Positions 1-8,672 of a stretch of DNA of 64,000 nt are shown here, one piece after another (within the stretch, counting starts at the first letter, position 1; each line of letters starts with the position of its first letter). Below the pieces are notes generated by a model. It made no database searches and was not told the DNA's origin. It saw nothing but the letters and a program-made list of their open reading frames with translations. Source of the stretch: DATGKG01 sp963851325 (GTDB lineage Bacteria; Desulfobacterota; Binatia; Binatales; Binataceae). The position numbers and the translations under genes were made by a program. The stretch is taken from the NCBI GenBank assembly GCA_963851325.1, contig CAWKOR010000001.1:868001-932000 (forward strand), given 5' to 3'.

Positions 1-8
1 ATCTGAGA

Positions 9-122
9 TGGCGCGAGCCACACTGATTCTGTATACGTGAAGAACCCTACCCCTCGTTACTGCGAGGCGACTGGTTGCAGATTTCCTCGCGCATGCGGCG
101 GCACTGGCCGGAGCAGTCAAAT
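9..122 (+). pseudogene. possible remnant of a TumE-type toxin gene
   Basis: From the ATG at 9 the frame reads MARATLILYT and then a stop. The same frame reopens and runs to a TGA that overlaps the ATG at 121. The first residues resemble the start of DUF6516 toxins, which normally sit immediately upstream of the HTH antitoxin, but about 80 residues of the expected body are missing. The gene may simply be deleted here. This rests on position and about ten residues only. Confidence 0.25.
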
Positions 123-498
123 GAAGACCGTAACCTTCTCGATCACGCCGCTTGACGAAGTAGCGGACGATTTTGCGAAGACCTTCGAAGCGGTCCGAAC
201 CGGTCGCAGAATTCCGAAACAATCGAAGAATGAGGTCGGCTTCACCAGCATCGAGGCGGTGCGAAACTTCCTCACCCGCGAGCGACTCGCGCTGATGCGC
301 ACGATTCGCTCGCGTCATCCGGCCTCGCTCTATGAGCTTGCGAAGATGGTAAAGCGCGACTTCAAGAACGTGCAGGAGGATATCGGAATTCTGGTTCGTC
401 ACGGCCTGGTGCGGATCTCCAGCGAGCCGCGAGGGAAGCGCAAGGTCAAAGTGCCGCAGGTACTGTTCGAGGAGATCGCACTCAAGATCGCGATTTGA
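121..498 (+). CDS. TumA/HVO_A0114-like HTH protein (probable antitoxin)
   Basis: The 125-residue protein has a C-terminal winged-helix region (about residues 55-115) with the HVO_A0114 pattern: a helix after RERLALMRTI, then SLYELAKMVKRD and VLVRHGLVRI-like segments. Proteins of this family are usually the DNA-binding antitoxin (TumA) encoded just after a TumE (DUF6516) toxin. I chose the ATG at 121 because a GGAG lies about ten bases upstream and homology starts there; the 28 extra residues of the longer frame look non-coding. No intact toxin precedes it in the window. Family assignment is moderately sure; the antitoxin role is inference. Confidence 0.7.
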   Translation: MKTVTFSITPLDEVADDFAKTFEAVRTGRRIPKQSKNEVGFTSIEAVRNFLTRERLALMRTIRSRHPASLYELAKMVKRDFKNVQEDIGILVRHGLVRISSEPRGKRKVKVPQVLFEEIALKIAI

Positions 499-531
499 GC
501 CCATATCCGAAGAACCCTTACATTCGGCCAG

Positions 532-1776
532 TTGGAGAATTCGCAAAGTACGGTGCGCGACGGCGCACTCATTATCGGCGGTGGTCATGGAACGCTCGCG
601 ATCGCGCGAAGCCTTGGCCGACGCGGCATTCCGGTTTGGGCGGTGGTCGATGAACTCCGCCTCGCAACCCTTTCACGCTATGTGCAGGGTCATGCGCCGT
701 GGTCCCGATCCGTCCCCTCCCAGCAACAGGCGGAATATCTGGTCGAGGTAGCGCGTCGCAATCGTCTCGACGGATGGAGGTTGATCGCGGGCAGTGGTGT
801 ATCCACGGAAATGATCGCTCAGCGCTCCGAGCTACTGGCTTCGGTCTTCCAATTCTCCACTTCGCCGCCTGAAGCGGTCCGCGACGCCCTCGATAAGCGC
901 CGGTCTTATGCACTTGCAGACCGAGCGGGCGTCGAGCATCCGCTCACCTTCTATCCGCATGATGTCGATGAGCTGATGCGGCTTGATATCGCCTACCCCG
1001 TTATCCTGAAACCCGCCATCAAAACCGGATGGAATGCTCTGATTCGCGCGAAGGCATGGAAGGTGCGCAATCGCGATCAGTTACGGACCCGCTATCGCGA
1101 AGCGCTTTCGATGATGGAGCCGCAGTCGATCATGATCCAGGATTTCATCCCGGGCGGAAACGGCAACCAGTATTCTTTTGCGGCGTTGTGTCGGGAGGGG
1201 ATGCCGCTGGCGAGCCTGGTCGCGCGGCGGCTTCGTCAGTATCCGGTCGACTTCGGCCGCTCCAGTTCGCTGGTGGAAACCATCGATCTTCCGGAGGTGG
1301 AAGACGTCGCGCGACGATTGCTGAGCGCGATGGGCTTCAGCGGCATCGTCGAAGTCGAATTCAAACGGGATCCGCGCGATGGGAAGCTCAAGCTGCTCGA
1401 TATCAACCCCCGCGTGTGGCGATGGATATCATTGGGGCAGCGCGCCGGAGTCGACTTTCCCTACCTTTTGTACAGGATGGCGGGAGGTGAAACGGTTGAA
1501 GCTTCAAAAGGGGTCGCCGGTGTGCGATGGGTCAGAATGTCAACCGACTTGCTCGCCGCCGCGCGAGAGATGTGGCAGGGTACTACGACTCTTCGCGGCT
1601 ATCTCGATTCGATGCGTCCCCCGCTGGAATTCTCGCTTCTCACTTCCGATGATCCGCTGCCCGCAATCCTGGAAGTGCCCACTCTGCTCGCAGCAGATCT
1701 TCGCCGCTCACGCCTCGCGGCGCGGCTCCGGAATGCGGTTAAGCAATGGCGGCCCCACCAGATCCGAGTCGAGTAA
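532..1776 (+). CDS. ATP-grasp family carboxylate-amine ligase-like protein
   Basis: A 414-residue cytoplasmic protein with a Rossmann-like N-terminus (ALIIGGGHGTLAIARSLG, residues 12-29) followed by an ATP-grasp domain (about 110-330). It has the lysine-containing PVILKPAIKTGW segment and the metal-binding end LLDINPRVWRW. Family members couple ATP hydrolysis to joining a carboxylate and an amine; the substrate cannot be read from sequence. Similar predicted ATP-grasp enzymes occur in cell-envelope and peptide-tailoring loci. The start is a TTG without a clear ribosome site; the in-frame GTG at 553 is an alternative. It stands alone between the HTH gene and a convergent receiver gene. Confidence 0.8.
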   Translation: MENSQSTVRDGALIIGGGHGTLAIARSLGRRGIPVWAVVDELRLATLSRYVQGHAPWSRSVPSQQQAEYLVEVARRNRLDGWRLIAGSGVSTEMIAQRSELLASVFQFSTSPPEAVRDALDKRRSYALADRAGVEHPLTFYPHDVDELMRLDIAYPVILKPAIKTGWNALIRAKAWKVRNRDQLRTRYREALSMMEPQSIMIQDFIPGGNGNQYSFAALCREGMPLASLVARRLRQYPVDFGRSSSLVETIDLPEVEDVARRLLSAMGFSGIVEVEFKRDPRDGKLKLLDINPRVWRWISLGQRAGVDFPYLLYRMAGGETVEASKGVAGVRWVRMSTDLLAAAREMWQGTTTLRGYLDSMRPPLEFSLLTSDDPLPAILEVPTLLAADLRRSRLAARLRNAVKQWRPHQIRVE

Positions 1777-1818
1777 CCCTTAGGACACTCTTCCGGCGAA
1801 CCAGAGGCGCCTGCCGCC

Positions 1819-2280
1819 TCAGGCGCGCGACCATCGCGTATTGAGCGCCTCGAGCAGCTTCGCTTTCCGAATCGGCTTGGTGAGGTGCAAATCGGCGCCG
1901 CAATGCTGACTCTCCAGGGCGGCCTCCTTGAGCGCCCACGCAGTGAGCGCGATGATGCGGGTACGTGGGGCATTTCGAGCATCTTCCCACTCGCGGATGT
2001 TGCGCATCGCTTCGAAGCCGTCCATCTCCGGCATCAGGAGGTCCATCAAAATAAAGTCGTACTTGCGGAGTTTGGCCTTCGCCACCGCAATTGCGCCGTT
2101 ATTGGCCTCGTCGACCTCAAATGGCGTCTGCTTGAGATATTCGCGAATGAGCAGGCGATTGTCAGGCGAATCGTCCACCACCAGCACCGAGGCGCCAGTG
2201 GCTTTGTTCAACACAGGTGCAGCGGGCGCACTCGGCGGTTCCGACTTGCCAATGATGCGAGAGTCTTCCGGTTGCGCCAT
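1819..2280 (-). CDS. stand-alone response-regulator receiver protein
   Basis: A 153-residue protein with one CheY-like domain after a 30-residue Pro/Ala-rich tail. The acidic pair D36-D37, phosphoacceptor D80 (FILMDLLMPEMDG), T112 and K135 (LTKPI) are all present, so it should be phosphorylatable. There is no output domain and no adjacent kinase. The sequence style resembles receiver domains at the C-terminus of hybrid kinases, so it may serve in a phosphorelay or as a partner-binding switch. It converges on the ATP-grasp gene. Confidence 0.88.
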   Translation of the reverse strand: MAQPEDSRIIGKSEPPSAPAAPVLNKATGASVLVVDDSPDNRLLIREYLKQTPFEVDEANNGAIAVAKAKLRKYDFILMDLLMPEMDGFEAMRNIREWEDARNAPRTRIIALTAWALKEAALESQHCGADLHLTKPIRKAKLLEALNTRWSRA

Positions 2281-2513
2281 AGCCTTCCTAATCCTGCCAA
2301 ATCGGTTGGTATCGAGGTTTTCGCGGCGATCGATTCAGCCCGCTTCCGATTGAGGAACGCAACACACATGCCGGTTCTGGATCCGCATTTTTCTTCCTCC
2401 CGCCAACGAGAAAACTCCAGGGTTATGCGTCAAGGTGTCAAATCACGACACTCGCACGACACCGGAATGACACCACCCTGCGCACGTTCCACTTGCTTCG
2501 CGAGGCCGCGAAG

Positions 2514-3314
2514 CTATCGTTTGATTCCCGAGGTAACGAAGAAGGTGACGGCGTAAAGAAATTTTCCGGCCGCGATCGTCGCTTCATACAGCTCCTCCCA
2601 TCGCCGCACCTCGTCAGCACTGAGCAGCCCGATGCGATGCGCGGTAGCCCCCCAAGTGCGCAGACCCATCACGTTATCGACCGCCGCCGGGTCGCGCACG
2701 ACCAGCGTCATCGGCTCGACGCGGATGCGCTCGAGGCCCGCATCGACAAACATCGCGGGCATTCGATGGGCCATCGTCCCGTTGCGAAGCGCCTGCTCAG
2801 CGCGAAACCGCAGCACCCGACGCGCCAGCTCCTGGTCGGGAAATTCCAGCACCTGGGTATTGTAGTCGGGGTCGACGATTACCACCCGCCCCGATGCCCG
2901 CGTCACCCGCACTACCTCGGCCAGCGCGCTCGTCGGGTCATCCAGATGCTGAAAAGTGCGGTCGGAGCGGCATCCGTGGAAAGAGTTATCGCGAAATGGC
3001 AATGCCGATGCGTCGCCGACGATCGAAACGACGCCGCCTCGCGCGCGGCATTCCCGCGCCATCGTGAAGGAGCGGTCCATCGCCACCGCGGTGCTCCCGC
3101 GCTGCATCGCGACTGCGCGCGCATCGTCGCCGGTCCCGCCGCCCACGTCCAGGAAGCATTCTCCCGCGCGAGGTTCCAGCAGCTCGACGACGCGACGCTT
3201 GTACGCGGCATAGAAGGGCTCGCGCTGGATCTTGTCGAGGCAGGCAATCCATTGCGCGGGGTCCGGCTGCTGATCGACCGCCGTACAGCCGTGCTCGATT
3301 CGACGCGAGGGCAT
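2514..3314 (-). CDS. class I SAM-dependent methyltransferase
   Basis: A 266-residue protein of the Methyltransf_11 type. Motif I is FLDVGGGTGDDARAVA (about residues 54-69), followed by the acidic VAMDRS at strand 2 and GDASALPF (motif II region). Family members methylate small molecules, quinones or lipids; the substrate is unknown. It is transcribed away from the DksA-type gene and starts at ATG 3314 with only a weak ribosome site. No neighbouring biosynthetic gene points to a pathway. Confidence 0.85.
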   Translation of the reverse strand: MPSRRIEHGCTAVDQQPDPAQWIACLDKIQREPFYAAYKRRVVELLEPRAGECFLDVGGGTGDDARAVAMQRGSTAVAMDRSFTMARECRARGGVVSIVGDASALPFRDNSFHGCRSDRTFQHLDDPTSALAEVVRVTRASGRVVIVDPDYNTQVLEFPDQELARRVLRFRAEQALRNGTMAHRMPAMFVDAGLERIRVEPMTLVVRDPAAVDNVMGLRTWGATAHRIGLLSADEVRRWEELYEATIAAGKFLYAVTFFVTSGIKR

Positions 3315-3486
3315 CGCCCGGCAAGTTACCTGAGCCCGGGCACCAGAGAAACCGCGGCTTTGGCGGGGTATCGGGCCGCATCGGCAGATATTTTCGATGC
3401 CTTATTGTCCAATTTTTGTAAAAGCGTATCCTTTTTAGGCGCTTGAGCGCGTGTAATGCGAACCTTCCAGCCAACAAGAGGTCGAG

Positions 3487-4092
3487 ATGGCGGCCCATAA
3501 GCCCAAACGCGGGCCTGTTATGCGTACCGAAACCAAAATGTCTGAAGACCGCCGGCAGAAAATGCTGCGCGAAATGCTCACCAATCTGCGCGACGAAACC
3601 TATGAGCGCGTCAGCGAGTTCCGCCGCGACCAACGCGATTCGGTCAATCAGCAGGGTGACGAAATGGATGTCGCTCGGCTCAGCACCGACGCCGAGACCA
3701 AGGCAAATCTTATCGAGCGCGCCGAGGAACGCTTGCGCTACATCGATCAGGCGCTCGGCCGCTTGGAGCGCGGCAATTACGGTACCTGCGCCGAATGCGG
3801 CGAGTCGATTCCCATCGAGCGCCTGATGGCGGTGCCGTTCGCAATCTACTGCGTCGACTGCCAGCAAAAGCGGCATACGCCGCGCTTTCGTGGCGAGGGC
3901 CGAATGATGCCCGCAGACGAACAGCCGTGGGCCGCGGCCGAAGAATCGGCCGAACCGGTGCGGCGCCCGAAGGCTGCCGATGACGACGAGAGTCCGCTCT
4001 CGGACCTGAGCCCGTTCGGTCCGGAAGAAGGCGAGGCTGTCGAACCACCGTCAGCGCCGCGGCGTCGGCGCGGGCGTCCTCGCAAGGCCTAG
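3487..4092 (+). CDS. TraR/DksA-family C4 zinc-finger protein
   Basis: A 201-residue protein with a coiled-coil N-terminal half and a DksA-type zinc finger formed by C101-x2-C104 and C122-x2-C125 (TCAECGESIPIER ... YCVDC). DksA/TraR proteins bind the RNA polymerase secondary channel and tune promoter choice. The C-terminal 70 residues are unusual: an acidic Pro-rich stretch ends in RRRRGRPRKA, an AT-hook-like basic tip that could contact DNA. The ATG at 3487 has GAGGTCGAG just upstream; ATG 3520 or 3538 would also be possible. The family is certain; the exact role is not. Confidence 0.88.
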   Translation: MAAHKPKRGPVMRTETKMSEDRRQKMLREMLTNLRDETYERVSEFRRDQRDSVNQQGDEMDVARLSTDAETKANLIERAEERLRYIDQALGRLERGNYGTCAECGESIPIERLMAVPFAIYCVDCQQKRHTPRFRGEGRMMPADEQPWAAAEESAEPVRRPKAADDDESPLSDLSPFGPEEGEAVEPPSAPRRRRGRPRKA

Positions 4093-4549
4093 CCCCCGAC
4101 GTCGGTTTACGCGGCGCGGGTCTCTTTGCGCGATACGGGACCTCTTCTATGTGATCGGGCGCGTAGCGGCCAGGGATCACCAACGCATCGAAGTCGCGGC
4201 TGAAACTTTCTCCAGCGCGCTACCTCCGGCTTCGCAGGCAAACTATTGTTCCCTTGATGGGGACGGTCTCTTTTTTACCGCGGTGCGGGCCGGTTGGGTA
4301 CTTCATGTCCGTTGCATGAGCATTTCATTTCGGCTTCGCGACATCGGAACTCGATTAGTCAGTCGCCACTAGCTATTCCACTTCGATAGTCACTCGACTA
4401 CGCGATCGCGCGGACTGATTAATCCAATCTTTATCGAATAGTCAGAGTACCCTAACCAAAGCATCTTTCCTTGTGGGTGATGACAATACACTATTTGTCA
4501 CGAGGCGTAGGCTTAAGCAACTGCGCAGGAGAGGACGAAGGAGAGGAAG
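4093..4549 (+). promoter_or_regulatory. upstream region of olsBA with three direct repeats
   Basis: This 457-bp stretch has no convincing gene. Near the operon it carries three similar 14-15-bp direct repeats: TCGATTAGTCAGTCG (4351-4365), TCGATAGTCACTCG (4383-4396) and TCGAATAGTCAGAGT (4434-4448). The shared core is TCGA, zero or one base, TAGTCA. Repeated sites like these upstream of an operon suggest binding of a regulator. The spacing does not match tandem Pho boxes. GGAGAGGAAG (4538-4547) is the ribosome site of the next gene. Confidence 0.45.
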
Positions 4550-5353
4550 ATGATCGACACCGAGCTGGTCTCTCGTCAATTGCCCACGCTGCACCCGCGT
4601 CCCGCTTCGCGATTCGAAATCTCCATCGCAAGCTCGGACGCCGAAGTTCTCGATGCTCAACGGCTCCGCTACCTGGTGTTCGCCGAGGAGATGGGCGCAT
4701 CGATTGACGATCATGGTCTCCGCATCGATCGCGATGAATTCGATCCGCATTGCGATCACCTCATCGTACGCGATCGCAGAAGTTTCCAAGTGATCGGCAC
4801 CTATCGCATTCTCAGCGCCGCCGGTGCCCGCATGGCCGGCGGCTTCTACTCCGAGCGCGAGTTCGACCTGGACAACCTTTCCTACTTGCGCCCGCACTTG
4901 ACCGAAATCGGACGGGCATGCGTGCATCCCGCCTACCGCAAAGGCGCGGTCATCGTAATGCTGTGGACCGCGCTCGCCCGTCATCTGATGCGCCGGCGAT
5001 GCCGCTACGTGATCGGATGCGGCAGTATTCCGATCACCGATCGAGCGCGCGAAGCGGCCGGCATCTGCTCACAACTCCGCGCCCGGCATCTCAGCCCTTC
5101 GCAGTGGCGTGTATTTCCGCATCGCGCCTTTCAGGTTGATGCCGGCGAAGGATCCGAAGCCGCCGCGATTCCGCCCTTGATAAAGGGATACCTGCAGCTC
5201 GGCGCCTACGTGTGCGGCGCGCCCGCATGGGACGAGGACTTCAAGACCGCCGACGTTTTCATGATGCTGCCGATGGCGCGGATGAACGAGGCGCATGCCC
5301 GGCACTTCTTCGGACGCGATGCGGACGCGGCTCACGCCGCCCTGGAAAATTGA
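4550..5353 (+). CDS. olsB: ornithine N-alpha-acyltransferase-like GNAT protein (OlsB)
   Basis: A 267-residue GNAT-fold acyltransferase. It has the OlsB-style blocks RLRYLVFAEEMGA, CDHLIVRD, GTYRIL, FYSEREFDLDNL, EIGRACVHPAYRKG and an IGCGSI segment. OlsB transfers a 3-hydroxyacyl group from ACP to ornithine, giving lyso-ornithine lipid, the first step in making a phosphorus-free membrane lipid. The identity is strengthened by the next gene, an OlsA-type acyltransferase that overlaps or abuts it. The ATG at 4550 has a strong GGAGAGGAAG ribosome site. Related GNAT proteins are sometimes annotated as haemolysin-like, but the olsBA order favours this reading. Confidence 0.82.
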   Translation: MIDTELVSRQLPTLHPRPASRFEISIASSDAEVLDAQRLRYLVFAEEMGASIDDHGLRIDRDEFDPHCDHLIVRDRRSFQVIGTYRILSAAGARMAGGFYSEREFDLDNLSYLRPHLTEIGRACVHPAYRKGAVIVMLWTALARHLMRRRCRYVIGCGSIPITDRAREAAGICSQLRARHLSPSQWRVFPHRAFQVDAGEGSEAAAIPPLIKGYLQLGAYVCGAPAWDEDFKTADVFMMLPMARMNEAHARHFFGRDADAAHAALEN

Positions 5354-6224
5354 AGTGCGCGCCGAGACATCGTCAATCGTGCGCATCCGTCGCATCGCGG
5401 CGCTGCTTGCTCATCTGATGGCGGTGTGGTTCGGCTCCCGCTTCGTGCTTCCGCTGGTCAAGGTCGAGCAGCGCCGTCGCATCGCCAGCAGATGGGCGTC
5501 GCGCATGCTGAGAATTCTCAACTTGAAGGTGTCGACCGCCGGTTGCGGGCCGTCTTCCACTCAACCGATGCTGCTGGTCGCAAACCACATATCGTGGCTC
5601 GATATGTACGTGCTCAATTCGATCGAGGCATGGCGCTTCGTAGCGAAATCGGACGTCGCGGGCTGGCCGGTGATCGGAACGATGGCGCGGCAACTGTTGT
5701 CGATCTTTCATGAGCGCGGCAATTTTCGCGATGCGATGCGGGTCAAGAACCTGGTCGCCGAACATCTGACCGCCGGCGAGCGCATCGCGTTCTTCCCCGA
5801 AGGGACGACTACCGAGGGCCGCCGGATAGAGTTCTTCTACCCGGCCTTGTTTCAGGCCGCGCTCGATGCGCGCGCAATGGTGCAGCCGGTCGCCATCCGC
5901 TATCTCGACGCGCGAGGCGTTCCGACTGCCGCACCAGCGTATGCGGGCGAGACGACCTTGCTCGAATCCATCGCCGCCGTCCTGCGCCACCATGAACTGA
6001 CGGCGGAACTCACTTTCACGATTCCGCTGGCCGCGACCGATTTCGATCGCCGCACACTCGCCGAGGCCGCGCGCACCAGCATCGCGGAAGTTCTCGACGT
6101 TCGCGATCTACCGCCGCGTCCGCGCACAGTTCCATGGGCGCCGGAAGTCACGCCTCGCGCCAACGACCGCCGCGCGATACCACCGCGCTTGCGGCCTTCG
6201 ACTTCACCGGGCGTCGCTTACTGA
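5295..6224 (+). CDS. olsA: lysophospholipid/lyso-ornithine-lipid acyltransferase (OlsA-like)
   Basis: A PlsC-family acyltransferase of up to 309 residues with the catalytic HX4D (H98-D103, ANHISWLDMYV) and the substrate-binding FFPEGTTTEGR block (167-177). A hydrophobic segment near residues 33-55 should anchor it in the inner membrane. OlsA adds the second fatty acid to lyso-ornithine lipid; 1-acylglycerol-3-phosphate acylation is the related alternative activity. The ATG at 5295 overlaps olsB by 59 bases; a GTG at 5355, two bases after the olsB stop, is equally plausible. Translational coupling with olsB is likely. Confidence 0.82.
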   Translation: MPGTSSDAMRTRLTPPWKIEVRAETSSIVRIRRIAALLAHLMAVWFGSRFVLPLVKVEQRRRIASRWASRMLRILNLKVSTAGCGPSSTQPMLLVANHISWLDMYVLNSIEAWRFVAKSDVAGWPVIGTMARQLLSIFHERGNFRDAMRVKNLVAEHLTAGERIAFFPEGTTTEGRRIEFFYPALFQAALDARAMVQPVAIRYLDARGVPTAAPAYAGETTLLESIAAVLRHHELTAELTFTIPLAATDFDRRTLAEAARTSIAEVLDVRDLPPRPRTVPWAPEVTPRANDRRAIPPRLRPSTSPGVAY

Positions 6225-6240
6225 TGCGGGATCCTCAGGC

Positions 6241-7321
6241 TCAGTCGATCTGCGGGATCGGAGCGCCGCCGCGCGCGCTCGAATCATAGCAGGCCTCGAC
6301 CAGCGCCATCGTTCGGCATGCATCGTCGAGCGGCGACATCAACGCCGCGTCTTCGCCCGCGACGAATCGTTGAAGATTCGCCATCGGACCCTCGAAGGCC
6401 TCGAGGAACCAGGAGCCGCGCAGTGGGATCGATTGCCAACCCGAGTCGTCGTGCGCGACCTCCAGCGTATCGGGCTCGCCCTTCGGATAGTTGAGATTCA
6501 CACCCATCTTCGCGATCGCGGCGCCATCGGTGCCCTCGACCTTCAACTCGGAGACCGCGAAGCGCGGCCCGAAGCGATGCGCATGATTCATCGTGAGGCT
6601 TGCGCGAATCGCGTCTCCATAGTCGAGGATGATGCTGGTGCGCACGTCGGCGTAGTCGGGGAGTTTGGGATGACGCGCGCCGCGACAGTAGACGCCGCGT
6701 GGCTCGCCGAACAGCGCACGAATCAAATCCAGGTAGTGAATCGAATGCATCAGGATTTCGAGCCGCGGCACGCCCTTGAGAAACGCCCAATACTCCCACG
6801 GCGTGTGCAGGTTGATGCGCACCTCGATATCCACGACGTCGCCGAGCAGGTGGTGCATGAGCGCATCGCGCAGCGCCAGCATGTTGGGCGCGAAGCGCAA
6901 CTGGAAATTCATCGCCGCGATGAGTTCGCGCCCGCGCGCAAGCGCGAGGATGCGGCGCGCATCGGCGAGGTCGCGCCCCATCGGCTTCTGAATGAGCACC
7001 GGCGCGCCGGTCGGAAGCCGCTCCAGCACTGACGCGATCTGATGCGGCGGAATCGCCACATCGAAGACCGCATCCTTCAGCCGAGCGGCCTCGTCGATAG
7101 ACGCGATAGACGTGGGCGATTTCGAATGCCTCGGCGCGCTCGCGGGCCGCGGCGGGATTCACATCGAAAATCCCGGCGACCGGAAACTTGAGCCGCCGAT
7201 AGACCGGCAGATGCGCATCGCGCACGATACTGCCTGCGCCGATCACGACGATCGGGCGCGGCGCAGACGGAACTGGCCATCGCTGCCGCAAATCATCCGG
7301 CCATGTTGACGCTGTCGTCAT
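6241..7321 (-). pseudogene. Gfo/Idh/MocA-family oxidoreductase, one-base frameshift
   Basis: The N-terminal NAD(P)-binding half (MTTASTWPDD then IVVIGAGSIVRDAHLP) is in one frame from ATG 7321. The rest (AIPPHQIASVLE, LIQKPMGRDL, and the C-terminal sheet domain to 6241) is in another. Removing one base near 7105 joins the halves as HVY-ASIDEAARLKDAVFDV, so a single extra C interrupts an otherwise intact gene of about 360 codons. The family oxidises or isomerises sugars with NAD(P). Its place beside fuconate dehydratase suggests a sugar dehydrogenase step. Whether it is a pseudogene or a consensus error cannot be decided here. Confidence 0.8.
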
Positions 7322-7370
7322 CGACGCTCGCGAAGGGGCGATGCTAGCATGCGTCGCGGGAGAGCCGACA

Positions 7371-8672
7371 ATGCCGCATACCATTACCTCGGTCACCGTT
7401 CGCGATATCCGCACTCCAACCTCGCGCACCCTGGCGGGTTCCGATGCGATGCATACCGATCCCGACTATTCGGCGGCCTACGTCGTCGTCGGCACCGACC
7501 ACAGCGATGGGCTTAAGGGGCACGGCCTGACTTTCACCATCGGACGCGGCACCGAAGTGTGCGTCGCGGCGGCTCTCGCGCTGGCGCCGCTCGTCAAGGG
7601 CCTGTCGATCGAGTCGATCGCCTCGGACATGCGCGGGTTCTGGCGGCGGCTGACCGGCGAATCGCAACTGCGCTGGATCGGCCCGGAAAAAGGCGCCATT
7701 CACCTCGCGACCGCCGCGGTCGTCAATGCGGTGTGGGACCTGTGGGCGAAGATCAATCGCAAGCCGATTTGGAAACTGGTCGCCGACATGACGCCCGAAG
7801 AAATCGTCGCATGCGTCGACTTCCGTTACATCAGCGACGCGCTGAGCGAAGACGAGGCGCTCGCGATTTTGCGGCGCAACGCGCCGACCCGAGCCAAGCG
7901 CGAGGCCGAGATGCTCGCCGACGGCTTTCCCGCGTACATCACTTCGGCGGGATGGATGGGCTATTCGGATGATCGCGTGCGCGGGCTATGCCGCGAGGCG
8001 CTCGCCGCCGGATGGAATCGATTCAAGATCAAAGTGGGCCGCAACAGCGAAGAGAACGTCCATCGATGCTCGGTGATGCGCGAGGTCATCGGTGACGATG
8101 CGGTGCTGATGCTCGACGCGAACCAGACCTGGGACGTCGATGAGGCAATCGCGTACATGCAACCGCTCAAGCAATTCCATCCGCTGTGGATCGAGGAGCC
8201 GACCAGTCCCGACGACATCCTCGGTCACGCGACGATTCGTCGCGGGGTCGATCCGGTCGGGGTCGCGACGGGAGAGCATTGCCAGAATCGCGTGATCTTC
8301 AAACAGTTAATGCAGGCGGAGGCGATCGATTTCTGCCAGGTCGACGCATGCCGTCTCGGCGGTCTCAACGAGGTGCTCGCGGTGTTGCTGATGGCGGCGA
8401 AATTCGGCATCCCGGTTTGCCCTCATGCGGGCGGGATTGGCTTGTGCGAGTACGTCCAGCACATTTCGCTGATCGACTACATCTGCATCGGCGCGAGCCT
8501 GGAGAATCGCGCGATCGAATTCGCGGATCATCTGCACGAGCATTTCGTCAATCCGGTGGTGATGCGCAATGGCCGCTACGTGGCGCCGACCGCGCCGGGC
8601 TACAGCGTCGAGATGCTTCCCGCATCGCTCGATAGGTTCGAGTTTCCCGGTGGCGCCGAGTGGCGCGCCTAG
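7371..8672 (+). CDS. L-fuconate dehydratase (enolase superfamily)
   Basis: A 433-residue enolase-superfamily enzyme that matches the fuconate dehydratase subgroup throughout. It has K219-I-K221 in FKIKVG, metal ligands D249 (LMLDAN), E275 (WIEEP) and E302 (GEH), D325 and the general acid/base H352 (PHAGGIGLCE). It dehydrates L-fuconate to 2-keto-3-deoxy-L-fuconate in the non-phosphorylated L-fucose pathway. I chose ATG 7371 for its GGGAG site; the upstream ATG would intrude on the divergent promoter. Its stop shares the bases CTAG with the convergent mutarotase gene. Related acid-sugar dehydratases are the main alternative. Confidence 0.88.
   Translation: MPHTITSVTVRDIRTPTSRTLAGSDAMHTDPDYSAAYVVVGTDHSDGLKGHGLTFTIGRGTEVCVAAALALAPLVKGLSIESIASDMRGFWRRLTGESQLRWIGPEKGAIHLATAAVVNAVWDLWAKINRKPIWKLVADMTPEEIVACVDFRYISDALSEDEALAILRRNAPTRAKREAEMLADGFPAYITSAGWMGYSDDRVRGLCREALAAGWNRFKIKVGRNSEENVHRCSVMREVIGDDAVLMLDANQTWDVDEAIAYMQPLKQFHPLWIEEPTSPDDILGHATIRRGVDPVGVATGEHCQNRVIFKQLMQAEAIDFCQVDACRLGGLNEVLAVLLMAAKFGIPVCPHAGGIGLCEYVQHISLIDYICIGASLENRAIEFADHLHEHFVNPVVMRNGRYVAPTAPGYSVEMLPASLDRFEFPGGAEWRA

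Noticed and set aside
4151..4372. 73-codon frame between the DksA-type and olsB genes
   Set aside because: No ribosome site, no family features, and it overlaps the direct-repeat region.
4351..4448. Pho boxes upstream of olsBA
   Set aside because: The core TAGTCA and the 32- and 51-bp spacing do not match tandem 11-bp Pho repeats.
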